Source of the DNA: Mycolicibacterium madagascariense
Lineage (GTDB): Bacteria; Actinomycetota; Actinomycetes; Mycobacteriales; Mycobacteriaceae
Direction of reading: 5' to 3'
Length of the DNA stretch: 64,000 nucleotides
Assembly (NCBI RefSeq): GCF_010729665.1
Contig: NZ_AP022610.1
Location: 1,798,001 to 1,862,000 of the forward strand
Positions 20,016 to 29,484 of the stretch are shown in pieces (position 1 is the stretch's first letter; every line of letters begins with the position of its first letter). A model generated the notes under the pieces. It made no database searches. It was given only the letters and a program-made list of their open reading frames with translations, and had not been told where the DNA came from. Made by a program: the position numbers and the translations under genes.

Positions 20016-22781
20016 ATGAACGGGACCGACGATGCCGCGCGGATGACGGCGTTCCTGACGGCGGCGGCCAGCCGACCGGCGGGCCTGCTGATCGAGGGAG
20101 AACCGGGGATCGGCAGGACGACGACGTGGCTCGCCGGGGCCGAACAGGCCCGGCGGGCGGGCTTTCGAGTGCTGTCGGCGCGAGCGGTCCGCGACGAGCA
20201 GCAGCGCCCGTTCGGTGTCGCCTCGCAGCTGATCGGGGACGTCGAACCCGAGGTCCTGCTGGCCCTGCCGACGCTGCAGCGCCAGGCTGCGGAGCAGACG
20301 CTGTGGGGGCGCGGCGGGGACGACCGGGGTCACGATCGGCGCGCGGTGGTGGCGGCCTTTACCGCGATCGTCAACGCGCTCGCCGAGGCGACACCGGTGT
20401 TGATCGCCATCGACGACGTGCAGTGGATCGACGACGCCACGCGCGACTTGCTCGCCTTCGCGGGGCGACGCCTGCGGGGGCCGGTCGGGGTGCTCCTGAC
20501 CGAACGCGCCACCGCGGACGGGGCGGCGTCTTGGCTGGTGCTCGACAGCCCCGATGCCGTCACCCGCCTGCGCGTCAGCCCGATGGAGCCGAGCCGGCTG
20601 CAGCGGTTGATCACCGACCGGCTCGGACGGCCGTTTCCGCGCGCCACCATGGTGCGCATCGCCGAGACGTCCGGCGGCAACCCCTTCTATGCTCTCGAAT
20701 TGGCCAGTATCGCAGGCGTTTCCGGCCCCGCGCCGGCAGCCCTGACGCCCGCGCTGGCCGAACTCGTCCGGCTGCGCGTCGGCCACTTCGACGACGAGGT
20801 CGGACGGGTGTTGCTCGCCGCGGCCTGCCAGCAGGACCCGACGGTCGACGTGTTGGCGGCGATGACGTCGACCTCCGTCGACCGCATCGTGGCGCTGCTC
20901 GAGGAACCCGAGACGCAGGGCGTCGTCAGCATCGAGGGCAACCGGGTGCGGTTCACCCACCCGGTGCTGTCCCACGGCGTGCACAGTCAGGCGCCACCGG
21001 AGCTGCGCCGCGAGATGCACCGGGCGCTGGCCGATCTCGCGACGACGCAGGAGCAGCGCGCCCGGCACCTGGCGCTGGCCGCCGACGGCGCCGACCCGGA
21101 CACGCTGGGCGCCCTCGACGAGGCCGCCGACGCCGTCGACCGCGGGGGTGATCCGACGACGGCGGCCGAGCTGGTCGAGATGGCGATCGGGCTCGGCGGG
21201 GACACCCCGGCACGACGGCTGGCCGGCGCCCGGTTTCACCTGTCCGCAGGCGATCTCGACCGGTCCAGGGCGCTGGCGGAGGCCGCGGTCGCCGGCCTGG
21301 CCCCCGGCGGTGCGCGCGTCGGCGCCCGGCTGCTGGTGGCGGCCACGCTGATGTGCCGCGGTGAGTTCGAGACCGCTGCGACGGTGCTGCAGCACGCGAT
21401 GGCCGACGCCGGCGAACAGACCAAGCCGCTGCTGCACACCCATCTGAGCTCCGCCATGGTGCAGTCGTCACTCGGCAATGACGATGTCGCGCAACGGCAT
21501 TCACTGCAGGCGATCACGCATGCCGAGCGGTTGGGCGACCCGCACCTGATCAGCCAGTCACTCGCGGTGCACGTCGCGCTCAGGACCCGCCGCGGGCTCG
21601 GGCTCGACCGTCACACGCTCGACCGCGCCATCGCGTTGGAGGACCGGGACGTGCCCACCCCGGCGCCGTTCAGCGCCAGCGCGGTCGACGCCGTCGCCCC
21701 CGCGTGGCTCGGTCGGCTCGGTGAATCCGAGTCGAAGTTGCGGTCCCTGCTGGCACAGTCGGCCACGCGTGGTAGCGAGCCCGACGTGCAGTGGCTGCAA
21801 TTCCACGCCGCGATGGTCGACGTCTGGCTGGGCCGCTACGCCGACGCCGCCCGGCTGGCCGAGGAAATGCGCACGCGGGCAGCACAACTCGGCGGCATGC
21901 ACGTCCGGGTGCTGGCCGCGGTGCCCGCGGCGCTCGCCGCGGCCTACACGGGGCGCGAGCAGGATGCGCGCCGCGAGATCGCGGAGGCGCTGGCCGAGTC
22001 CGCGCTGCCCGACGGGCGGTGGCGAACGACCTGGCCACCGGTGGTCCTCGGCTTCCTCGAGGTGTCCCTCGGCAACTACGAACAGGGGCTCGGCGTGTTG
22101 CGTCCGCTGCTGTCCCATTGGCAGCATGCCGAGGACTCCGACATGACCATGCACTTCGTCATTCCGGACGCGATCGAAGCGATGGTCGCGTTGGACGACC
22201 TCGACGAGGCGGACGCGCTGGCCGAGCTCATGGAGCGCGACGGCGCCAGACTTCGTCACCCGTGGCTGCTGGCGACGGCCGCCCGCTGTCGGAGCATGGT
22301 GCTCGCGGCGCGGGGTGACCTGGCGGGTGCCGAGCGAGCGGCCCTGCGCGCCATGGCCGCTCACGAAGGGGACACCGTGCCCTTCGAACGCGCCCGCACG
22401 CAGCTCCTGCTCGCGGAGCTGCAACGGCGGTTGCGTCGTCGGCAGGCCGCGAGGACGACGATCGAGGGCGCGCTGGCGACGTTCGACGCACTGGGCACGC
22501 CCGCCTGGTCGGCGCGGGCGTCGGCCGAACTCGCGCGCATCCAGGTGCTGCGGGGTCAGGAGCCGGACCTCACGGCGTCCGAGCAGCGCGTGGCCGAACT
22601 CGCCGCGGCGGGGATGAGCAACAAGGACATCGCTGCGGCGCTGTTCATCAGCCCCAAGACCGTCGAGTCCAACCTCGGTCGCAGCTACCGGAAGCTCGGC
22701 GTGCGGACCAGGGTCGAACTGGCCCGTCGCCTGCAGGCCGATCAGCCGCGACCCGACCGGGCGACGGACGGAGACGACTAG
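20016..22781 (+). CDS. Large LuxR-family regulator with altered Walker A motif
   Basis: A 921-residue LAL-type regulator in tandem with the previous one. Start ATG 20016 (MNGTDDAARM) has GAAGGG 7-12 bases upstream; the open frame begins at 19899, but that part looks non-conserved. The P-loop reads GEPGIGRT, with Arg where the Walker A Lys should be (residue 34). Walker B-like LIAIDDVQWIDDATRDLLAF is intact. The C-terminal helix-turn-helix is AAAGMSNKDIAAALFISPKTVESNL. The stop is immediately followed by the ATG of a small gene, so the two are probably one transcript. Confidence 0.9.
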   Translation: MNGTDDAARMTAFLTAAASRPAGLLIEGEPGIGRTTTWLAGAEQARRAGFRVLSARAVRDEQQRPFGVASQLIGDVEPEVLLALPTLQRQAAEQTLWGRGGDDRGHDRRAVVAAFTAIVNALAEATPVLIAIDDVQWIDDATRDLLAFAGRRLRGPVGVLLTERATADGAASWLVLDSPDAVTRLRVSPMEPSRLQRLITDRLGRPFPRATMVRIAETSGGNPFYALELASIAGVSGPAPAALTPALAELVRLRVGHFDDEVGRVLLAAACQQDPTVDVLAAMTSTSVDRIVALLEEPETQGVVSIEGNRVRFTHPVLSHGVHSQAPPELRREMHRALADLATTQEQRARHLALAADGADPDTLGALDEAADAVDRGGDPTTAAELVEMAIGLGGDTPARRLAGARFHLSAGDLDRSRALAEAAVAGLAPGGARVGARLLVAATLMCRGEFETAATVLQHAMADAGEQTKPLLHTHLSSAMVQSSLGNDDVAQRHSLQAITHAERLGDPHLISQSLAVHVALRTRRGLGLDRHTLDRAIALEDRDVPTPAPFSASAVDAVAPAWLGRLGESESKLRSLLAQSATRGSEPDVQWLQFHAAMVDVWLGRYADAARLAEEMRTRAAQLGGMHVRVLAAVPAALAAAYTGREQDARREIAEALAESALPDGRWRTTWPPVVLGFLEVSLGNYEQGLGVLRPLLSHWQHAEDSDMTMHFVIPDAIEAMVALDDLDEADALAELMERDGARLRHPWLLATAARCRSMVLAARGDLAGAERAALRAMAAHEGDTVPFERARTQLLLAELQRRLRRRQAARTTIEGALATFDALGTPAWSARASAELARIQVLRGQEPDLTASEQRVAELAAAGMSNKDIAAALFISPKTVESNLGRSYRKLGVRTRVELARRLQADQPRPDRATDGDD

Positions 22782-23057
22782 ATGCCCTGCTTCCTCGCCG
22801 AGTGGTGCCGTACCGGAATGACCGACCACGCGGTCAGCGGCTTCGCGCACCTACTCGAGTCCATGGCCGCCGAGCTGTCGGCGGAGACCACGCCGATCCG
22901 GTTGCTCGTCACGCTATCGGTGCCCTCCGACGACGCGCTCTACGGCGTCTTCGAGGCCGAGACGTCGGAGAGCGTCCTGCGCACGTGCACGCGGGCCGGA
23001 GCGCTGCCGCATCGACTCACCCCGCAGGTCACGACCTGGATCGCGGAGAACGCCTGA
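22782..23057 (+). CDS. Small protein, DUF4242-like
   Basis: A 91-residue protein (MPCFLAEWCRTGMTDHAV...) whose ATG directly abuts the stop of the upstream LuxR gene with no spacer. The N-terminal strand, then a long helix, then LLVTLSVPSDDALYGVFEAETSESVLRTCTRAG, resembles the ferredoxin-like fold of DUF4242 family members found in mycobacteria. That assignment is from remembered similarity. Function is unknown. The tight coupling suggests it acts with or is controlled by the regulator. Confidence 0.7.
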   Translation: MPCFLAEWCRTGMTDHAVSGFAHLLESMAAELSAETTPIRLLVTLSVPSDDALYGVFEAETSESVLRTCTRAGALPHRLTPQVTTWIAENA

Positions 23058-23069
23058 GCGGGCGAACCG

Positions 23070-24278
23070 TCACACCACGCCGGCCGCACGCAGCGCGGCG
23101 AGCTCCTCGGCGGTCCTCCCGAGTAGTTCGCCGTACACCTGCGCGTTGTGCTGGCCGGGTTCGGCCGAGCCGGCGTTGCGAATGGTTCCCGGGGTCTGCG
23201 ACAGCACCGGCACCACGCCGGGCCCCTTGACGTTGCGGCCGATGCGCTCGTCCCAGTGGTCGGCGATCATGCCGCGCGAGGTCAGCTGCGGGTCCGTCAC
23301 GACCTCGGCGACGGTGTTGATGGGTCCGCTGATTACGCCGGCGGCGCCCAACGTGGCGATGATGTCGGCGGGCTGCCGCTCGGCCGCCCACGCGGCGATG
23401 ATCTTGTCGAGCTCGTCCTGATTGCGGCCGCGCGCCACATGGTTGACGAACCGCGGATCGGTCGCGAGCTCGGGGCGACCCATCGCCCCGCACAACCGGC
23501 GAAACACGGTGTCCTGATTGGCGGCGATGACGACCCAGCTGCCGTCGGCCGTGGGGTAGATGTTCGACGGGGCGATGCCCTCGAGCCGGGTCCCCGACGG
23601 CCCACGGACCACGCCGCCGACGTCGTAGTCCGGAATCGTGGATTCCTGTACGGCCAAACAGGATTCGGTGAGTGCGGCGTCGACGACCTGACCGTCGCCG
23701 GTCACCGTCCGGCGGTACAGCGCGGCGAGCGCCCCCTGGACGGCGAACATGCCGGCGAGGCTGTCGCCGAGGGACAGGGCCAACCGCGGTGGCGGTCCGC
23801 CGGGAAAGCCGTTCATGTGCCGCAGTCCGCTGGCGGCCTCGGCGACCGAGGCGTATCCCGCCTTGTGTGCCTCCGGGCCGGTCTGCCCGTAGCCCGACAC
23901 CCGCACCAGGATGATGCCGCGGTTGCGGCTGCGCAGGACCTCGTAGCCCAGGTCCCACTTCTCCAGGGTGCCGGGCCGGAAGTTCTCGACGACGACGTCG
24001 GAGCGCTCGACGAGGTCGAGGAACAGTTCCCGGCCCTGCGGCTCGCGCAGATTCAGCGTGACGGCCTTCTTGTTGCGGGCGTGCACGGTCCAGAAGAAGT
24101 GGTGGCCGTCGAGCTCGGCCTGCCCCCAGGTGCGCAGCGGGTCGGGCGCACCCGGCGGCTCGATCTTGATCACCTCGGCCCCCATGTCGCCGAGCAAACG
24201 GCCGGCGAACGGCCCCGATATCAACGTGCCGACCTCGAGGACGCGGATGCCGTCCAGTGGGCCCGTGCACTCGTTCAT
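23070..24278 (-). CDS. CaiB/BaiF (family III) CoA-transferase
   Basis: A 402-residue family III CoA-transferase. It begins MNECTGPLDGIRVLEVGTLISGPFAGRLLGDMGAEVIKIEPPG, the typical N-terminus, with DPLRTWG, FFWTVHARNKKAVTLNL and DVVVENFRPG following. The catalytic Asp expected at the end of an ALAALYRRTVTGDGQVVDAAL-type segment region is compatible. Such enzymes move CoA between organic acids; the substrate cannot be told. A GTG codon directly before the ATG is an alternative start. It converges with the small gene at 22782. Confidence 0.92.
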   Translation of the reverse strand: MNECTGPLDGIRVLEVGTLISGPFAGRLLGDMGAEVIKIEPPGAPDPLRTWGQAELDGHHFFWTVHARNKKAVTLNLREPQGRELFLDLVERSDVVVENFRPGTLEKWDLGYEVLRSRNRGIILVRVSGYGQTGPEAHKAGYASVAEAASGLRHMNGFPGGPPPRLALSLGDSLAGMFAVQGALAALYRRTVTGDGQVVDAALTESCLAVQESTIPDYDVGGVVRGPSGTRLEGIAPSNIYPTADGSWVVIAANQDTVFRRLCGAMGRPELATDPRFVNHVARGRNQDELDKIIAAWAAERQPADIIATLGAAGVISGPINTVAEVVTDPQLTSRGMIADHWDERIGRNVKGPGVVPVLSQTPGTIRNAGSAEPGQHNAQVYGELLGRTAEELAALRAAGVV

Positions 24279-24537
24279 CACCTGAGCATTTCAGACGGCC
24301 CGTCGCGCCGGTGCAGACCGTCGAACTGTGCAAACGCGCCGCACCCACGGGCAAATGCCAGTCGATTGACGGCAAAGGGGCTTAGTCTGATCGGTGCTGG
24401 GGTGGCTGGTGACGATAGCCACATGTTTTACTGCGTATCTACAAATGAAAACTCAGGTCCGCCTGCTGACGCGGCGCGGGCGCGGCTGACGGTGGCCCTG
24501 CCGGCTCACCCGTACCAGGAACTGGATGGATTCGTAG

Positions 24538-25512
<975 letters not shown>

Positions 25513-25521
25513 TCGTCGAAC

Positions 25522-25565
25522 GGTGGCGGGCGGGTTCCGCGCGAGCTCAGAACCCGCCTGCCACC
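25522..25565. terminator. Bidirectional hairpin between convergent fbp and fadB4-like genes
   Basis: GGTGGCGGGCGGGTTC (25522-25537) pairs with GAACCCGCCTGCCACC (25550-25565) over 16 positions, with one G-U wobble, around a 12-base loop. It sits where two convergent genes meet, and its right arm is part of the last codons of the minus-strand gene. There is no U-tract, so a role in termination is inferred from position. Confidence 0.5.
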
Positions 25566-26545
25566 TTCACCACCGCGCGTCCGGAGAACGTTCCGGCCCG
25601 CACCTGATCGATGACCTCGACGACGTCCTTGACGTCCACGTCGTGGGTGATCTGCTCGAGCCGCCGCGGCTTCAGTGAGCCGCCGAGGAGCCCCCACAGT
25701 TCGCGCCGGGGGCCGATGGGCATCTGCACCGAATCCATGCCCAGCAGCGCCACCCCCCGCAGGATGAACGGCAGCACCGTCGTGTTGAGCGTCGGCCCGC
25801 CGGTCAATCCGCTCGCGGCCACTGCGCCGCCGTAGGAGACGGTGCTCAGGACGTCGGCGAGGGTGGCACCGCCCACGCAGTCGACCGCACCCGCCCAGCG
25901 CGTCCTACCTAGCGGGCGAGGCGTGGCCTCGGGGTCGGCGGGCAGCCGGGGAATCACGTCGGCCGCACCCAGCGCCCGCAGCCGCTCCGCCACGTCCGCC
26001 TTGCCGGTCGAGGCCACGGTTTCGTATCCCGCGGCCGACAGCAGATCGACGCTCACCGACCCGACCCCGCCCGTCGCGCCCGTCACGACGATGGGCCCGT
26101 CCTCGGGATCGATGCCGCGGGCGATGAGCGCCTGGACGCTCATGGCCGCGGTGAAGCCTGCGGTGCCGATTGCGGCGCCCTCGTAGGGCGATAGCGGACC
26201 GAGCGCGACGACCTGGTCGGCGGGCACTCTGGCGTACTCGGCGTAGCCGCCATGGCGACCGGTGCCGATCTCGTAGCCGTGCGCCAGGACGGCGTCACCG
26301 ACGGCGAAGTCCTCCGACGAGGAGGCCACCACCTCGCCGGTCAGGTCGATACCGGGCACGATCGGGTAGTCGCGCACCACGCCGCCCTTCGGCGTCAGCG
26401 CGAGCGCGTCCTTGAAGTTGACGCTGGAGTACGCCACCCGGATCGTCACCTCACCCGGCGGCAGGTCCGCCTCAGTGAGCGTCTCGACCGTCGTGGTGAT
26501 CGCGTCGTCGCCCCGTCGGGCGACCAGAGCCTGAAAGTCATCCAT
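25547..26545 (-). CDS. fadB4: FadB4-like quinone/acrylyl-CoA reductase (MDR family)
   Basis: A 332-residue zinc-free medium-chain dehydrogenase of the YhdH/AcuI group, starting MDDFQALVARRG at ATG 26545. Features are VAYSSVNFKDALALT, the PIVPGIDLTGEV segment, AAIGTAGFTAAMSV and the NADPH Rossmann loop VTGATGGVGSVSVDLL. Relatives reduce acrylyl-CoA or similar enoyl-CoA with NADPH. It follows fadE24-fadE23 in the order seen for Rv3139-Rv3141, where fadB4 is the third gene, and lies 29 bases behind fadE23. Confidence 0.9.
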   Translation of the reverse strand: MDDFQALVARRGDDAITTTVETLTEADLPPGEVTIRVAYSSVNFKDALALTPKGGVVRDYPIVPGIDLTGEVVASSSEDFAVGDAVLAHGYEIGTGRHGGYAEYARVPADQVVALGPLSPYEGAAIGTAGFTAAMSVQALIARGIDPEDGPIVVTGATGGVGSVSVDLLSAAGYETVASTGKADVAERLRALGAADVIPRLPADPEATPRPLGRTRWAGAVDCVGGATLADVLSTVSYGGAVAASGLTGGPTLNTTVLPFILRGVALLGMDSVQMPIGPRRELWGLLGGSLKPRRLEQITHDVDVKDVVEVIDQVRAGTFSGRAVVKVAGGF

Positions 26546-26574
26546 GACACCGACGCTATCGCGTCGGGTCGCGG

Positions 26575-27783
26575 CTACTTCAGCTCGGCGGAGGACAGGC
26601 CCAGCAGCCGACGGGCGACGACGAGCTGCTGGATCTGCTGGGTGCCCTCGAAGATGTCGAGGATCTTGCTGTCCCTCGCCCACTTCTCCAGCAGCGTGGC
26701 TTCGGAATAGCCTGTGGTGCCTGCCATTTCGACGGCCTTGAGCGTGACGTCACTGGCGACCCTGGCCGCCTTCGCCTTGCCCATCGAGGCTTCCTTGGAG
26801 TTCGGGATCTTGTTGTCGGCCTGCCACGCCGAACGCAGGGTCAGCAGATAGCCGGACTCCCACTCGGCCTCCATGCGCAGGAACTCCGAGGCCGCCGCAC
26901 TCTGGGCGTGCGCGGGCTTGTCGTAGGAGATCTCCACGCCGGCGTCGGTCAGGATCTTGCGGAGCTGCTCGAGGGACGCGCGCGCGACGCCGACGGCCAT
27001 CGCGGCCACGATGGGCCTGGTGTTGTCGAAGGTCTCCATGACACCGGCAAAACCCTTGTCCACCTGGATGTCTGGGCTGCCGAGCAGGTTGTCCTTCGGG
27101 ATGCGGGCGTTGTCGAAGCGGATCGCCGCGGTGTCGGAGGCCTTGATGCCGAGCTTGTGCTCGAGGCGCTCCACGGTCACACCGGGGTGCTCGCGCGGCA
27201 CGATGAAGGACTTGATGGCCGCGCGGCCCTGCGACTTGTCCAGCGTCGCCCACACGACGATGTGGGTGGCCCGGGAGCCCGCGGTGACGTAGATCTTCTC
27301 GCCGTTGATGACGTATTCGTCGCCGTCGAGCTTGGCGGTCGTCGACACCGCGGCCGAGTCGGAGCCGAAGCTGGGTTCGGTGATCGCCATCGCCGCCCAC
27401 ACCTTGCCGAGCCGCTCGAGCTGCTCGTCGGTGGCCACGCCCGAGATGGCCGCGTTGCCGAGGCCTTGGTACGGGACCGACAGCAGGAGCGCGACGTCAC
27501 CCCAGCTTATCTCGATCGCGTTGACGAGCGCAGACATGTTGGCGCCGTTGACGTTTTCCTTCGGCCCGTCCGAGCCGCGGAAGGCGTCCGTGCCCGCGAA
27601 CGAGATGGTGTTGGCCTCGGTGAGCCCCTCGAAGAGGTCGGCCAGGGTGTCCAGCTCGACCGGGTAGGCATGCTCGGAGAGGTCGTACTTGCGCGAGATC
27701 GGCCGCAGCATCTCCGCGGCGCCCTCGTGTGCCATCTCGATGACGGCCTGGAGCTTCTTCGGCATTTCGAGATTGATTGCCAT
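26575..27783 (-). CDS. fadE23: Acyl-CoA dehydrogenase FadE23
   Basis: A 402-residue FAD-dependent acyl-CoA dehydrogenase. Signatures are AMAITEPSFGSDSAAVSTTAKLDGDEYVINGEKIYVTAG and the C-terminal YSEATLLEKWARDSKILDIFEGTQQIQQ, which holds the usual catalytic Glu (IFEGT). It is paired with fadE24 42 bases upstream. Actinobacterial acyl-CoA dehydrogenases encoded as adjacent pairs commonly form alpha2beta2 enzymes, so FadE23 and FadE24 probably assemble together. The natural substrate is not evident. Confidence 0.93.
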   Translation of the reverse strand: MAINLEMPKKLQAVIEMAHEGAAEMLRPISRKYDLSEHAYPVELDTLADLFEGLTEANTISFAGTDAFRGSDGPKENVNGANMSALVNAIEISWGDVALLLSVPYQGLGNAAISGVATDEQLERLGKVWAAMAITEPSFGSDSAAVSTTAKLDGDEYVINGEKIYVTAGSRATHIVVWATLDKSQGRAAIKSFIVPREHPGVTVERLEHKLGIKASDTAAIRFDNARIPKDNLLGSPDIQVDKGFAGVMETFDNTRPIVAAMAVGVARASLEQLRKILTDAGVEISYDKPAHAQSAAASEFLRMEAEWESGYLLTLRSAWQADNKIPNSKEASMGKAKAARVASDVTLKAVEMAGTTGYSEATLLEKWARDSKILDIFEGTQQIQQLVVARRLLGLSSAELK

Positions 27784-27825
27784 GACGGGGTTTTCCGTTC
27801 CCTAGTTCTTCGTGTGGCGGGAGGC

Positions 27826-29178
27826 TCAGAGGACGACGACGCCCTCGGCGACGCCGAGTGCGCGCAGATCGCGGTACCAGCGTTCGACGGGGTGTTCCTT
27901 GGTGAAGCCGTGGCCACCGAGGAGTTGCACGCCGTCCAGGCCGATCTGCATGCCCTTGTCGGTCGCCAGCCGCTTGGCCAGCGCGGCCTCGCGGGCGAAG
28001 GGCAGACCCTGCTCGGCGCGCGCCGCGCCGCGCCACGTGACGAGCCGGAGCCCGTCCAGCTCGATGGCGATGTTGGCGCACATGAACGCCACGGACTGCC
28101 GGCGGGCGATGGGCTCGCCGAACGCCTCGCGCTCCTTGACGTAGGGCACGACGTAGTCGAGCACCGCGTGCGACGTGCCGACTGCCAGCGCGGCCCAACC
28201 CAATCGGGCCAGGGCGATCGCCTGGGAGTAGTCGCCGTCGCCGGCCTCGTCCTCGCCGAGTCGATTGTGGAGCGGGACCGCGACGTCGTTGAGCTCGACG
28301 CGGCCCAGAGCCGCCGCGCGCACGCCCATGCTGGGATCGGCCTTCACCGTCAGGCCCGCGGACGAGGATTCCACGATGAACAGCGCCGGCTTGCCGTTGA
28401 GCTGCGCGCCGATGACGAACAGCTCGGCCGCTGCAGCCGCGGGCACCAACGACTTGACGCCCGTGAGGCGGTAGCCGCTCGGGGTGCGGACGGCGACGGT
28501 CTTGAGTGCCGTCGGGTCGAACAGGGCGTGCGGTTCGACGATGGCGACGCAGGCCTGCGGAACGTTCTCACCGGCGAACTCGGGCAGGTAGGTCGCCTGC
28601 TGGTCGGCGCTACCCCAGTGCGTCAGTGCCGACGCGACGCCGCCGGGCGCGAGGATCGGCAGCGCCAGACCCATGTCCCCGTAGGCGAGCGCTTCGGCGA
28701 CGAGCGCGTTGGTGACCGTGCTCCGGTGCGCGGCGATGCCCTCGAAGTCCTCGGGGATGTTGATCGCGGTGACGCCGAGCTCGGTGGCCTTGGCGACCAG
28801 GTCGACGGGATAGGTGAGGGCGGCGTCGGCGTCGTGGGCGGCGGGCCGCAGCAACTCCTCGGCGAACTCCGCGACCGTTTCGACGATCATCTTCTGCTCG
28901 TCGTCGGGAGTCAGGTCGAAGTAGTCAGCGCCACTGGGCTTGAGGCGGGTGGGCGGTTTGCCGGTGTTCTGCACCCGCTTGAAGGTGCGACTCGACGCGG
29001 CCATGGCCGAGAACGCCGTCTTCACGCCCGAGCGCAGACCGCGGTTCAAGGACTTGCGCAGCCCGTACTTGTCCAGGAATTCCTGCCCGAGCAGCGGGGT
29101 CAGTAGCGCCAGGGCGACGCCGGTGGGGGAGCGCTCGTACTTCTGTAGGCCTACGGCGCTCTCGGATGTATGGGTCAT
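27826..29178 (-). CDS. fadE24: Acyl-CoA dehydrogenase FadE24
   Basis: A 450-residue acyl-CoA dehydrogenase-like subunit with a divergent N-terminal extension of about 80 residues (MTHTSESAVGLQKYERSPTG...). The core follows, with NIPEDFEGIAAHRSTVTNALVAEALAYGDMGLALPIL, then a helical C-terminal domain (LGWAALAVGTSHAVLDYVVPYVKEREAFGEPIARRQSVAFM). The protein ends at AEGVVVL, shortly after the position of the catalytic loop. It is first in the fadE24-fadE23-fadB4 block. A perfect palindrome 44 bases upstream of the ATG is the best candidate for its operator. Confidence 0.92.
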   Translation of the reverse strand: MTHTSESAVGLQKYERSPTGVALALLTPLLGQEFLDKYGLRKSLNRGLRSGVKTAFSAMAASSRTFKRVQNTGKPPTRLKPSGADYFDLTPDDEQKMIVETVAEFAEELLRPAAHDADAALTYPVDLVAKATELGVTAINIPEDFEGIAAHRSTVTNALVAEALAYGDMGLALPILAPGGVASALTHWGSADQQATYLPEFAGENVPQACVAIVEPHALFDPTALKTVAVRTPSGYRLTGVKSLVPAAAAAELFVIGAQLNGKPALFIVESSSAGLTVKADPSMGVRAAALGRVELNDVAVPLHNRLGEDEAGDGDYSQAIALARLGWAALAVGTSHAVLDYVVPYVKEREAFGEPIARRQSVAFMCANIAIELDGLRLVTWRGAARAEQGLPFAREAALAKRLATDKGMQIGLDGVQLLGGHGFTKEHPVERWYRDLRALGVAEGVVVL

Positions 29179-29221
29179 GTCGGCAGCCTCACGTCGTCGG
29201 GGCAGTGCTTCATGACCGTAT

Positions 29222-29237
29222 CTTACTCTGGAGTAAG
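29222..29237. promoter_or_regulatory. Palindromic operator candidate upstream of fadE24
   Basis: CTTACTC-TG-GAGTAAG is a perfect 7+2+7 palindrome ending 44 bases before the fadE24 ATG on the minus strand. Palindromes of this size are typical TetR-family sites controlling fatty-acid genes in mycobacteria. It does not match the KstR consensus TnnAACnnGTTnnA. The cognate regulator is not identified and none is adjacent. Confidence 0.55.
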
Positions 29238-29289
29238 GTCGGTATCCGGTGTTACCTACGTCACGCCCCGGCGGCCCCGGGGCCTGCGC

Positions 29290-29436
29290 TCATCTTCCCG
29301 TGATCGGCGGCTCCACCGGCACGGTCACGGGCACGAATGGCACGCTGACCCGCGGGTCAGCTACCGCCGACGGAGCCACCAGCGCGGCGCCGAACCCGGC
29401 CACGGCGGCCGCCGTCACGATCAAGGTCTTCTTCAT
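29290..29436 (-). CDS. Putative 48-residue secreted peptide
   Basis: A short open frame with ATG 29436 and TGA at 29292-29290. It encodes MKKTLIVTAAAVAGFGAALV, then APSAVADPRVSVPFVP, and ends PPITGR. The first 26 residues have the form of a Sec signal peptide: two Lys, a hydrophobic Ala/Val core and an AVA cleavage site before DPR. The mature part would be about 22 residues, rich in Val and Pro, with no Cys. It lies between fadE24 and hisN on the same strand, 48 bases behind hisN. No ribosome-binding site stands out. The signal-peptide form is the main support; no homologue is claimed. Confidence 0.5.
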   Translation of the reverse strand: MKKTLIVTAAAVAGFGAALVAPSAVADPRVSVPFVPVTVPVEPPITGR

Positions 29437-29484
29437 GGCTCACGACCGTAGAGAAAACCTGGGTCCGATGAATCGGGGGTTTCC

